Assembly (NCBI GenBank): GCA_051656905.1 | Contig: JBOFJQ010000008.1 | Location: 1-8,891 of the forward strand | Reading direction: 5' to 3' | Source of the DNA: JAGNZR01 sp051656905 | GTDB lineage: Bacteria; Fusobacteriota; Fusobacteriia; Fusobacteriales; Fusobacteriaceae | Length of the DNA stretch: 8,891 bases | Shown here: piece by piece, positions 1 through 6,306 of the stretch | How positions within the stretch are numbered: the first letter of the stretch is position 1 | Layout: each line of letters opens with the position of its first letter | Made by a program: the position numbers and the translations under genes | The notes under the pieces: generated by a model | What the model was told of the DNA's origin: nothing | Seen by the model: only the letters and a program-made list of their open reading frames with translations | Databases searched by the model: none

Positions 1-157
1 TTTTTATAGTGACTAGTCAGCCACTCACAAATCACGAAGATTTGTTATTAGATTCGTTAGTTTAATCGGTGGTGACCTCTTAAACATAACTTTTGATTTT
101 CTCTCTATTCTGTTGTTAATGTCCTTTTAACTTCGTCTCGCGCTTTTCTCGCTGACA
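1..157 (-). ncRNA. Structured untranslated leader, probably of a stable-RNA (rRNA-type) operon; partial
   Basis: This is the transcript expected from the strong promoter at 164-192, running leftward off the window edge. I find no open reading frame with a ribosome binding site in it. Read as minus-strand RNA it folds into consecutive stem-loops. One lies at 60-85: a 6-bp outer stem (GTTTAA/TTAAAC), a symmetric tandem G-A/A-G step and a 3-bp inner stem. A 7-bp stem with a 5-nt loop lies at 27-45. A 7-bp stem with one G-U pair and a 4-nt loop lies at 8-25. A weaker fold covers about 129-158. Such a leader with such a promoter is typical of rRNA operons, but the conserved 16S start is not in the window and I see no clear boxA. 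The rRNA assignment is therefore inference. A separate small regulatory RNA is the main alternative. Confidence 0.45.
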
Positions 158-163
158 AGGATT

Positions 164-192
164 ATCTTACCATAGGCACTACTTTTCGTCAA
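164..192 (-). promoter_or_regulatory. Very strong sigma-70 promoter with extended -10, reading left
   Basis: On the minus strand a -35 box TTGACG (187-192) is followed by a 17-nt spacer and the -10 box TAAGAT (164-169). A TGG directly before the -10 gives an extended -10 element (TGn). The expected start is near 157. Runs of A on the same strand upstream (193 to about 250) resemble an UP element. The combination is close to the best possible for the housekeeping sigma factor and is typical of stable-RNA promoters. Confidence 0.8.
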
Positions 193-327
193 CACTTTTT
201 TTATTTTATTTTCCTTTTTTTAATTTTATACATATTTTGTTTTTTATTTGTTTTTCATTTATATTTATTTTTTAATTGGAAATACTAATTTTCTATATTT
301 TCATCAATTTTATATTATATTTTTTTA
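193..327. other. AT-rich spacer with candidate UP element; no gene
   Basis: This stretch is almost pure A/T with T-runs on the plus strand (A-tracts when read on the minus strand). I see no reading frame, RNA motif or repeat in it. The part nearest the promoter (about 193-250) has the phased A-tracts expected of an UP element that contacts the RNA polymerase alpha subunits. The rest appears to be a spacer between the end of the rnpB transcription unit and this promoter. Confidence 0.5.
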
Positions 328-400
328 ATTTAAATAAAAAATACAGTATAAAACTTAAAAAAATTATTTTAAAGTTCTACACTGTATTTTTTATTTAAAT
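328..400 (-). terminator. Terminator after rnpB: perfect 20-bp inverted repeat, probably bidirectional
   Basis: Arms 328-347 and 381-400 are perfect reverse complements over 20 bp. The 33-nt loop can itself pair (AACTT with AAGTT), so the whole 73 nt can form one long, slightly interrupted hairpin. Both arms are A-rich on one side and T-rich on the other (ACTGTATTTTTT), so the outer stem supplies a U-tract in either direction. It lies 22 nt beyond the 3' end of rnpB, where a terminator for the dnaG-rpoD-rnpB cluster is expected. It also insulates the promoter at 164-192. Confidence 0.75.
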
Positions 401-422
401 ATATTCAAAAACTTTTTTATAA

Positions 423-773
423 AATAGGCATTAAATAAGCCGGGTTCTGTATCTACTAATTATTTTTCTAGCTCTATAATTGCTTATAGAGTCAAGCGAC
501 TTACCCTGAAAGCTGGACGAGCAGCCCTTAACCTTTCCTACTTTGTCTTGCTCCAAAGGGGGTTTACCAAGCTCTTTTAATCTCTTAAAAGACTGGTGGT
601 CTCTTACACCACCTTTTCACCCTTACCCTATTAATTAAAATAAGGCGGTCTATTTTCTGTGGCACTTTCCTTAGAGTTACCTCTAGCAGCCATTAACTGC
701 CCTTTTTGCTCTGCGGAGCCCGGACTTTCCTCTCTTTACCTTACGTAAACAGCAATTAGCTCTAATACCTATT
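423..773 (-). ncRNA. rnpB: RNase P RNA (catalytic subunit), bacterial type
   Basis: This is the catalytic RNA of RNase P, which with the RnpA protein removes 5' leaders from precursor tRNAs. The universally conserved 5' block (AGGAAAGTCCGGGCTC on the minus strand, 716-731) and 3' block (ACAGAACCCGGCTTA, 436-450) that together form the P4 helix are both present. So are the GGAAAGTGCCACAGAAA segment (about 655-675) and a GGTAA-containing L15-like loop (564-568) that would bind the CCA end of tRNA. The ends were set by helix P1: 763-773 pairs with 423-433 over 11 bp with one G-U pair. The length of about 351 nt is normal for the family. Its 5' end lies 8 nt beyond the stop codon of the preceding protein gene. 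The only promoter-like element is a -10 (TAAAAT, 778-783) without a recognisable -35, so it may be processed from the cluster transcript. Confidence 0.95.
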
Positions 774-780
774 CTATATT

Positions 781-1383
781 TTAGTGTTTATGATGTAATT
801 GATCTTTCTTCTTTTGTTCTAGTATCTCTTTTCTTTTTAGTTCTAGCATCTCTTTCTTCTTTTTTGAAATACGTTTTATTCTAACTATTATATTCAATAA
901 AGTCAAGAGAATTACTGTCCATTTTATTATTTGCCACTTGTTATCTAAAAAATAACTTTGTTTATTAGCTTCTGCAGCATCTGTAGTTCCATATATTTCC
1001 AGAGATCCATCCATGAATTCCTCTATATACTTAGCATAATTTTCTTTTAAAATATATTGCTCTAAATTATCAACTAGAAGAGTAAGCTCTTCATTTTTTT
1101 CACTCATATTCATATCATTTGTAAAACTTTCTTCTATTTTTATTTTCTTATTAGCACCTTTTTGAACATTTATAACTAGAGTTCTTTCTGGATTTTCCAA
1201 TACATAACCTTCTCCATAGTCAGATGTTATAACATAAACTTTTATATTATATTTTTTATAAAGTTGTTCAATTTGGATATTAATTTTTTCTTTTTCTTCT
1301 TTGGAAAAGAGGTTAATATTATCCTTTAATTCAGCATTAACAAAAGAAAATAATATAAAAAAAAGAACAATACACTTTTTCAT
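781..1383 (-). CDS. TPM-domain-like exported protein with C-terminal membrane anchor
   Basis: The protein has 200 residues. A signal peptide (MKK, then a hydrophobic stretch to VNA at 15-17) is followed by a domain of about residues 25-125 whose pattern resembles the TPM fold: an LFSKEEKEKINIQIEQLYKKYNIKVYVIT-type helix and strand (shown here only as LFSKEE and KVYVIT), then TLVINVQK and a helix-rich end with NYAKYIEEFM. A single membrane span lies at about 150-168. The tail is Lys-rich, probably helical and cytoplasmic, and ends in HHKH. TPM proteins are envelope proteins linked in some bacteria to photosystem repair or phosphatase activity; no function can be assigned here. I chose the ATG at 1383 because it begins a good signal peptide and has a GAGG box 6 nt upstream. 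An in-frame ATG at 1408-1410 adds nine charged residues without its own ribosome site. It follows the Nif3-type gene directly. The TPM assignment is a pattern match only. Confidence 0.65.
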   Translation of the reverse strand: MKKCIVLFFILFSFVNAELKDNINLFSKEEKEKINIQIEQLYKKYNIKVYVITSDYGEGYVLENPERTLVINVQKGANKKIKIEESFTNDMNMSEKNEELTLLVDNLEQYILKENYAKYIEEFMDGSLEIYGTTDAAEANKQSYFLDNKWQIIKWTVILLTLLNIIVRIKRISKKKKEMLELKRKEILEQKKKDQLHHKH

Positions 1384-1387
1384 TCTA

Positions 1388-1393
1388 CACCTC
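1388..1393 (-). promoter_or_regulatory. Ribosome binding site deciding the start of the TPM-like gene
   Basis: GAGGTG on the minus strand lies just upstream of the ATG at 1381-1383 (6 nt from GAGG to the ATG). It lies downstream of the alternative ATG at 1408-1410, so only the shorter product is properly initiated. dnaG uses a nearly identical arrangement (AGGTGTAGAT before its ATG). Confidence 0.75.
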
Positions 1394-1410
1394 GCGTTTT
1401 TATAATACAT

Positions 1411-2196
1411 TTAATATAACATTGCTTTTAACTCTTTACAATAGTTTTTATATACCATCAAATTAGGAAAAATACTTTTTAATATCTCCTGCATCAATTC
1501 CATAAATTCTTTTTCACTTTCATAGTGACCTAAGTCTAATATAGATATCCCACTCTCTAAAGCATCATATACAGTATGATATTTTGCATCTCCTGTAATC
1601 AACAAATCGCAGTTATAAAATTTTGCTTTTTTCCAAAATTCTGCACCTGATCCATTTACAAAAGCAATTTTGCTACATCTTTTATTCTTATCTTTAGAAT
1701 ACAAACTCATATCTTCTAATCCTAATCTGCTTTTTACAAATTTGCAATATTCATCTATAGTAAACTCTCTGTCTAATTTATAATATCTTCCAATACCATT
1801 TATCTTATCTACACTTGGAGCTAAAATTTTCGATGTTTCTATTCCTAGCTTTTTTACTATAAAATCATTTAGTCCACCTATCGTTGAATCTATATTAGTA
1901 TGCATGCAATATACATTAATATCATTTTTTATTAACATCTTTATTTTTCTACTAACAGGATTTTTAAAATCAATATTCTTTATTCCATTAAAAATCATTG
2001 GGTGGTGAGCAATTATTAGATTAGCCCCTTCTGATATAGCTTTTTCAATACTTTCCTCATCCACATCAAGAGTTACAATAACCCCTTTTATTTCATCCTC
2101 TATATCCCCTACTAAAAACCCTACATTATCCCAGTCCTCAGCATTTTTTTTAGGAAATAATTTTTCTAATTCACTTATAATCTCTTTTATAATCAT
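1411..2196 (-). CDS. Nif3/YqfO family dinuclear-metal protein (GTP cyclohydrolase I type 2 homologue)
   Basis: This 261-residue protein has the length of the single-domain members such as E. coli YbgI; the extra PII-like insert of B. subtilis YqfO is absent. The family forms toroidal hexamers with a two-metal site. Visible signatures are DWDNVGFLVG (21-30), AHHP (63-66), MHTNID (98-103), TGDAKYH (201-207) and LGHYESE (222-228). H64, H65, H99, D103, H224 and E228 are the likely metal ligands by family precedent. The protein is cytoplasmic and the physiological reaction is not settled for this family, so the name GTP cyclohydrolase should be used with care. Its ATG overlaps the TGA of the sigma-like gene (ATGA), and the next gene starts within 30 nt of its stop, so co-translation in an operon is likely. 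Family assignment is firm; function is not. Confidence 0.93.
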   Translation of the reverse strand: MIIKEIISELEKLFPKKNAEDWDNVGFLVGDIEDEIKGVIVTLDVDEESIEKAISEGANLIIAHHPMIFNGIKNIDFKNPVSRKIKMLIKNDINVYCMHTNIDSTIGGLNDFIVKKLGIETSKILAPSVDKINGIGRYYKLDREFTIDEYCKFVKSRLGLEDMSLYSKDKNKRCSKIAFVNGSGAEFWKKAKFYNCDLLITGDAKYHTVYDALESGISILDLGHYESEKEFMELMQEILKSIFPNLMVYKNYCKELKAMLY

Positions 2197-2969
2197 ACTG
2201 TGAAAAGTTCGCCTCCAAAGTTAGAAATTTTATTAATCGCTTTTTGAAAAATATCCTGCCCTTTTCCTTTATCTAAACCTAATTTTTCCTCTATCTGAAG
2301 CATAGATTCTCTTTTTCCATCTTTTAAACCATAAAATCTTTCAACTATTTTTATTTCATTTTTATCCAAACAATTAAAAAGACTACTGTACTTTATATTT
2401 TCAATAGTTTTAATCTTATCATTAATCCCTTCTAAAACATCACTTCTATCTTCATACTCTTCTTTTAAATTTTCGAAGTGTTTTATGAACTCTGCCTTTG
2501 ATTCTTGCAATCTTTCATTAGTATATATAACCATTTTTCTTATAACATTTATTTTAATATAATCCTCAAAACTCTTATATCCACTATTCGGGAATTTTCC
2601 TATGGCTTCTATTAAAGCTATTGTTCCTTCTTGAGTTAAATCTAAATAATTTATTCCATTTTTTAAAAGTATTATCCCTAATAAAATAGGTATTCTTAAA
2701 CTTTTCGTTATAACTTCATCCTTACTATCTACATCACCTTTCATAGCTTTTTCTCCCAGAGCTTCATCTGATAAAAAATCTACTTTAGATATTTCTTCAA
2801 GATATTCCAGAGTACTCGTCTCTAAATAATCTATTTTCATCTCTGATAAGATTCTATCCTCAGTTATTTCATCATCTATCTTTAAAATATTTCTCTCTAA
2901 ATACTCTTCGTAAAGATCTTCGTCGTAAATTTCATCAATAACAAAGTTTTCAAAATTTGTAATTCTCAT
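2193..2969 (-). CDS. Degenerate sigma-70 family protein (RpoD paralogue)
   Basis: The product has 258 residues. Compared by eye with the RpoD encoded next door, residues 55-80 (YLEEISKVDFLSDEA) match region 1.2. Residues 65-152 match region 2, including LDLTQEG (109-115) against LDLIQEG, followed by IALIEAIGKF. Residues 200-250 match region 4 (IVERFYGLKDG against VLRYRYGLDDG). Region 3 is much shorter than in RpoD. The melting segment STYATWWIRQAI of RpoD is replaced by EDYIKINVIRKM, without tryptophans. The -35 recognition segment TRERIRQIE is replaced by DKGKGQDIF. Residues 7-50 are strongly acidic. It probably keeps a core-polymerase-binding surface but does not read standard promoters; that is inference. 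The ATG at 2967-2969 is preferred because GGAGG lies 7 nt upstream; a TTG further up falls in a hairpin. It overlaps the next gene by 4 nt. Alternatives are a sigma of different specificity or a sigma antagonist. Confidence 0.8.
   Translation of the reverse strand: MRITNFENFVIDEIYDEDLYEEYLERNILKIDDEITEDRILSEMKIDYLETSTLEYLEEISKVDFLSDEALGEKAMKGDVDSKDEVITKSLRIPILLGIILLKNGINYLDLTQEGTIALIEAIGKFPNSGYKSFEDYIKINVIRKMVIYTNERLQESKAEFIKHFENLKEEYEDRSDVLEGINDKIKTIENIKYSSLFNCLDKNEIKIVERFYGLKDGKRESMLQIEEKLGLDKGKGQDIFQKAINKISNFGGELFTV
2212..2216 (-). promoter_or_regulatory. Distant ribosome binding site of the Nif3-type gene
   Basis: GGAGG on the minus strand lies 15 nt before the ATG at 2194-2196, clearly farther than the 5-9 nt seen at dnaG, rpoD, the sigma-like gene and the foldase gene. 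No alternative in-frame start codon lies between. It is inside the end of the sigma-like gene, and the start overlaps that gene's stop (ATGA), so translation probably depends on coupling to it. Confidence 0.5.
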
Positions 2970-2976
2970 AATTCTT

Positions 2977-2981
2977 CCTCC
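2977..2981 (-). promoter_or_regulatory. Ribosome binding site deciding the start of the sigma-like gene
   Basis: GGAGG on the minus strand lies 7 nt before the ATG at 2967-2969. The extended frame that would start at the TTG at 3006-3008 has no ribosome site and would place its start inside the stem at 3000-3029, so the shorter form was chosen. Confidence 0.8.
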
Positions 2982-2999
2982 AAATAAACTATAATAAGT

Positions 3000-3029
3000 A
3001 AAGGGCAACCATTTAATAGATCGCCCTTT
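3000..3029. terminator. Intercistronic hairpin between rpoD and the sigma-like gene; terminator-like on the plus strand
   Basis: In minus-strand RNA, AAAGGGCGATC pairs with GGTTGCCCTTT as an 11-bp stem with an 8-nt loop; two of the pairs are G-U. In plus-strand RNA those become A-C mismatches and only the 7-bp AAAGGGC/GCCCTTT stem is uninterrupted, but it is followed by TTTTT AA TTTTT (3027-3038), a good terminator tail. In the direction of the genes the tail is only CCCTTTACTTATTA, so full termination is unlikely. It starts 10 nt after the rpoD stop. Likely roles are partial termination, a 3' stability element for rpoD mRNA, or a stop for antisense transcription. Confidence 0.55.
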
Positions 3030-3039
3030 TTAATTTTTA

Positions 3040-4428
3040 TTAGACTCTAAAGTCTTCTAACTTTCTTCTTCTACTAGGGTGTTTTAATTTTCTAAGAGCC
3101 TTTACTTCTATCTGTCTTATTCTTTCCCTTGTAACTTTAAATAATTTCCCTACTTCTTCAAGAGTTTTTGGAGAACCATCATCTAATCCATATCTATATC
3201 TTAATACTTTTTCCTCTCTCTCATTAAGTGTAGATAAAACTTCATCTAACTGTTCTCTCAATAGAACTCTATTTGTTTGTTCGTAAGGATTTAGAGCTTT
3301 GTTATCTTCAACGAAATCTCCAAGTTCACTATCCTCTTCACTACCTACAGCAGTTTGTAAAGATATTGGATCTTGATTCATCTCCTGAATAGCTTTAACT
3401 TTTGCAACTTCCATATTTAACCTTTCAGCCAATACTTCTGGAGTAGCATCCTTTCCTGTTTCTTGTAGATATATTCTAGCTTCTTTCTTTATTTTATTAA
3501 TAGTTTCTATCATGTGTACTGGTATTCTTATTGTTCTTCCTTGATCTGCAATAGCTCTCGTTATTGCTTGTCTAATCCACCATGTAGCATAAGTTGAGAA
3601 TTTATATCCTTTTGTGTATTCAAACTTTTCTACAGCTTTCATAAGGCCTATGTTTCCTTCTTGAATAAGGTCTAATAATTTCAAACCTCTATTTGTATGC
3701 TTTTTAGCAATACTTACAACTAGTCTTAAGTTTGCTTCAACTAACTGGTCAATTGCATATTGATCTTTTTCATAAGCTAATTTTGCATATTTAAGCTCAT
3801 CTTCATGACTTAATAGTGGAATTTGACCAATCTCTCTTAAATACATTTTTATAGGTTCATCAACTTTCATTTCACCTGTAATGTTAAATAAGTCTTCACT
3901 AATAAGTTCATCTGTAGATACTGTTTCTACTTCATCAGGATTAAAATCATCAAAATTAAATTCTTTATTTTCATATCCTAAAGTCTCTTCACCATATACT
4001 TCATACTCACCTGATGTTCTTTTTTCAACTACATCATCGTCATCTATCTCAAAATCATCATTTGCATCTTCAATATCATCTACGTCATCTGAATCTGAAC
4101 TTTCTATTCTAGGAGATTTTTTTCTACCTACTTTTTTTACTTCAGCTTCATCAGAATCATCATCTTGAATTTTCTTTTTAGTTTTTCTTTCTTTAGTAGC
4201 TTCTTCTTTCTTTTCAGCAGATTCTTTTGATTCCATTTTCTTTTTCTTTGTAGCTTGTCTTACTATATTAATACCTTGCTCGATCATTCCGTTGATTAGA
4301 TATTCTATTCTATCAATATCAAAATCATCTTTCAACTCTATGTTTATCTCTTCATAAGTTATAGTTTTATTTTCCATAGCTTTTCTCAACAAAGCTAAAA
4401 CTTTCTCATTTTTTATAAAATCCTTCAT
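3040..4428 (-). CDS. rpoD: Primary RNA polymerase sigma factor (sigma-70/sigma-A)
   Basis: This housekeeping sigma factor directs core RNA polymerase to most promoters. The product has 462 residues. Region 1.1 (about 1-58) is followed by a low-complexity linker of about 60-140, first Lys/Glu-rich and then Asp/Ser-rich (DDDSDEAE, DDFEIDDDD). Region 1.2 begins at DEPIKMYLREIG (190-201). Region 2 (about 208-296) contains LLDLIQEGNIGL and the melting and -10-reading segment FSTYATWWIRQAI (277-289). Region 3 begins at RTIRIPVHMIETI (298-310). Region 4 (about 395-450) ends in the -35 helix-turn-helix VTRERIRQIEVKALRKL (432-448). No key residue is missing. Length exceeds B. subtilis SigA (about 370) because of the linker and is shorter than the E. 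coli protein. The ATG has GGAGG 9 nt upstream, placed immediately after the dnaG stop (gap 14 nt). It is transcribed with dnaG, as in the classical macromolecular synthesis operon. Confidence 0.98.
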   Translation of the reverse strand: MKDFIKNEKVLALLRKAMENKTITYEEINIELKDDFDIDRIEYLINGMIEQGINIVRQATKKKKMESKESAEKKEEATKERKTKKKIQDDDSDEAEVKKVGRKKSPRIESSDSDDVDDIEDANDDFEIDDDDVVEKRTSGEYEVYGEETLGYENKEFNFDDFNPDEVETVSTDELISEDLFNITGEMKVDEPIKMYLREIGQIPLLSHEDELKYAKLAYEKDQYAIDQLVEANLRLVVSIAKKHTNRGLKLLDLIQEGNIGLMKAVEKFEYTKGYKFSTYATWWIRQAITRAIADQGRTIRIPVHMIETINKIKKEARIYLQETGKDATPEVLAERLNMEVAKVKAIQEMNQDPISLQTAVGSEEDSELGDFVEDNKALNPYEQTNRVLLREQLDEVLSTLNEREEKVLRYRYGLDDGSPKTLEEVGKLFKVTRERIRQIEVKALRKLKHPSRRRKLEDFRV

Positions 4429-4442
4429 TATAAAACTCCTCC

Positions 4443-6254
4443 CTACATGCTAATAAGCTTCTTCAATTCTAACTCTTGTGAGATTCTCTCTATTTCATCT
4501 AATGTACACTTTTTAGCAATCTTCTGTTCGATTTTTTTAAGTTCCAATAACAACACCATGTCTTTTTTCCCATTTTTTTGAATATCTCTCAACTCTCTTC
4601 TTAGCCACTCCGTTAAGAGTTCAAGAAGTAATTCCTCTTTACTTTCTTTTTCAGAATAAGGACCGTAATTCAACAATGAGAAAGTTAAAATACTCTGTTT
4701 TTCACTCTCTGTAAATTCATCGCTTTTCAATAGATCTTTAAAATTTATCAACTCTTTTTCTATATGATTTTCATGAAAAAAATCAAAAATTTTTCTCACT
4801 AAATCATTTTCAAAATTTTTAGTTAAAAAATACTTATAATAGCTATTCTCAACTAAAATTAAGCTTGTAGTCAAAAATTCTATTTCAGCTTTTAAATCTT
4901 TTTGTTTCTTTCCACTTGGTCCTACCATTTTTATTTCTTCGTGAGATATATACCTTTTAGAATTAGACTTGTTATTCTTAACTAAAGTTTCCCATAATAT
5001 CTCTTTTTCAATCCCAATATTTACAGCTAACTTATCAATATATAGAGACTGTTCTATCTTATCTGTTACTTTCTGAAAAAATTCTTTAAATCTTTTTATA
5101 AAATTTTGTTTTGAAAAAAGATCATTTAAATCGTACTCTTTAGCATAAAACTTATAAAGAAAATCGAAACTTTCCGAAGAATTTTTTATGACTTTTAAAA
5201 ATTCATCTTTTCCATATTTTTTTATATATTCATCTGGATCTTTTGCATTTTCATACATCAATACCCTTATGGAAAATCCTAATTCTTTTAATACCATTAT
5301 TGCTTTTTCAGTTGCTTTTTGCCCTGGAGCATCCATATCAAAAGATAGTATTATATTTTTAGTATACCTCTTTAATAATTTTCCTTGCTCCTCTGTTAAT
5401 GCTGTTCCTAAAGGTGCTAAAGTCACATCAAATCCATTTAATGTAGACATTAAAACATCCATGTAACCTTCCATTAACATAGCGTACTCTTTCTTTTTAA
5501 TATTTAAAAATTTTTCGCCTAAACCATAAAGTATATTTCCTTTTTTAAATATTGGAGTATCTGGTGAATTTATATATTTAGCAATATCTTTTCCACTTTC
5601 TAAAGTTCTTCCTCCGAAAGCTATAACTCTTCTTTCTAGAGAATAAATTGGAAAAATTATTCTATTTCTAAATGCATCATATAATCCATTATCGCCCTCT
5701 TTAGCTAACCCTAAATCTAATATTTTTTCAACTGGATATCCTTGATTTATTAGAAATTCTGACATCCCATTTCTTGAATTTGGAGCAAATCCTATGTCAT
5801 TCTTTTGAATCTCCTCTGGACTTATGCCTCTATTAACTAAATAACCTAATGCCTCTCTACCTGGATTTTTAAAAATTTCATCTGAAAAATACTGTTTTGC
5901 CTTCTCCATTATTTCATAATAGATGTTGTACTCTTCAGTATTTTTTTTATTAATATAAGTTCTTCCTTCAACAGGAATATTATATTTTTTAGCTAACTCC
6001 CCAACTGCATCTTCAAAACTAATTTTTTTATAATTAGAATAAAAATGTATTGGATTCCCTCCAGCTCCACATACAAAGCATTTACATATGTTTTTACTGG
6101 GACTAACCATAAAAGAAGGTGTTGTATCACTATGGAAAGGACAGAGTCCCTTATAGTTAGCTCCAACTTTTTTTAAGCTAACGAACTCTCCCACAACTTC
6201 TTCTATATTAAGAGAGTTATTTAATTTTTCAATTTCCTCATTAGAATATCTCAT
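4443..6254 (-). CDS. dnaG: DNA primase
   Basis: The enzyme makes RNA primers for lagging-strand synthesis at the replication fork, working with the DnaB helicase. The 603-residue product has the family's normal length and domain order. The N-terminal CHC2 zinc-binding domain (about 1-95) has ligands C38, H41, C59 and C62. The catalytic core (about 110-430) holds the RNA-polymerase-basic segment RIIFPIYSLERRVIAFGGRTL-like (198-218; key FPIY and FGGR) and a TOPRIM fold with EGYMD (262-266, catalytic Glu) and FDMD (305-308, metal-binding Asp pair) followed by APGQKA. The C-terminal part (about 440-603) is a poorly conserved helical region that should bind the helicase. The ATG at 6252-6254 has AAGGTG 5 nt upstream. 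It is the first gene of the cluster, preceded by its own promoter at 6307-6335 and by the terminator of the foldase gene. Confidence 0.98.
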   Translation of the reverse strand: MRYSNEEIEKLNNSLNIEEVVGEFVSLKKVGANYKGLCPFHSDTTPSFMVSPSKNICKCFVCGAGGNPIHFYSNYKKISFEDAVGELAKKYNIPVEGRTYINKKNTEEYNIYYEIMEKAKQYFSDEIFKNPGREALGYLVNRGISPEEIQKNDIGFAPNSRNGMSEFLINQGYPVEKILDLGLAKEGDNGLYDAFRNRIIFPIYSLERRVIAFGGRTLESGKDIAKYINSPDTPIFKKGNILYGLGEKFLNIKKKEYAMLMEGYMDVLMSTLNGFDVTLAPLGTALTEEQGKLLKRYTKNIILSFDMDAPGQKATEKAIMVLKELGFSIRVLMYENAKDPDEYIKKYGKDEFLKVIKNSSESFDFLYKFYAKEYDLNDLFSKQNFIKRFKEFFQKVTDKIEQSLYIDKLAVNIGIEKEILWETLVKNNKSNSKRYISHEEIKMVGPSGKKQKDLKAEIEFLTTSLILVENSYYKYFLTKNFENDLVRKIFDFFHENHIEKELINFKDLLKSDEFTESEKQSILTFSLLNYGPYSEKESKEELLLELLTEWLRRELRDIQKNGKKDMVLLLELKKIEQKIAKKCTLDEIERISQELELKKLISM

Positions 6255-6306
6255 ATCTACACCTTAGGTTTTTTTATCTTTAATCGTTATTTTTTATTTA
6301 CTCTAT

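Noticed and set aside
1..157. tRNA, tmRNA, SRP RNA or 6S RNA at the left edge
   Set aside because: None of the conserved sequence blocks of these RNAs was seen; only a leader with simple stem-loops can be supported.
1384..1410. Longer form of the TPM-like protein
   Set aside because: The extra nine residues put charged sequence before the signal peptide, and the only good ribosome site lies after that ATG.
2970..3008. Longer form of the sigma-like protein starting at a TTG
   Set aside because: The TTG lies inside the hairpin and has no ribosome site, while the ATG at 2967-2969 has GGAGG at 7 nt.
2988..3016. Possible internal promoter (TTAAAT, 17 nt, TATAGT) before the sigma-like gene
   Set aside because: The -35 matches poorly and the start would fall on the ribosome binding site, leaving almost no leader.
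3881..4168. Plus-strand open frame rich in Ser
   Set aside because: It is the antisense of the RpoD acidic linker; Asp/Glu codons read as Ser on the other strand. No ribosome site or family resemblance.
5188..5466. Plus-strand open frame inside dnaG
   Set aside because: It lies wholly antisense to the conserved TOPRIM region of primase and has no supporting signals.
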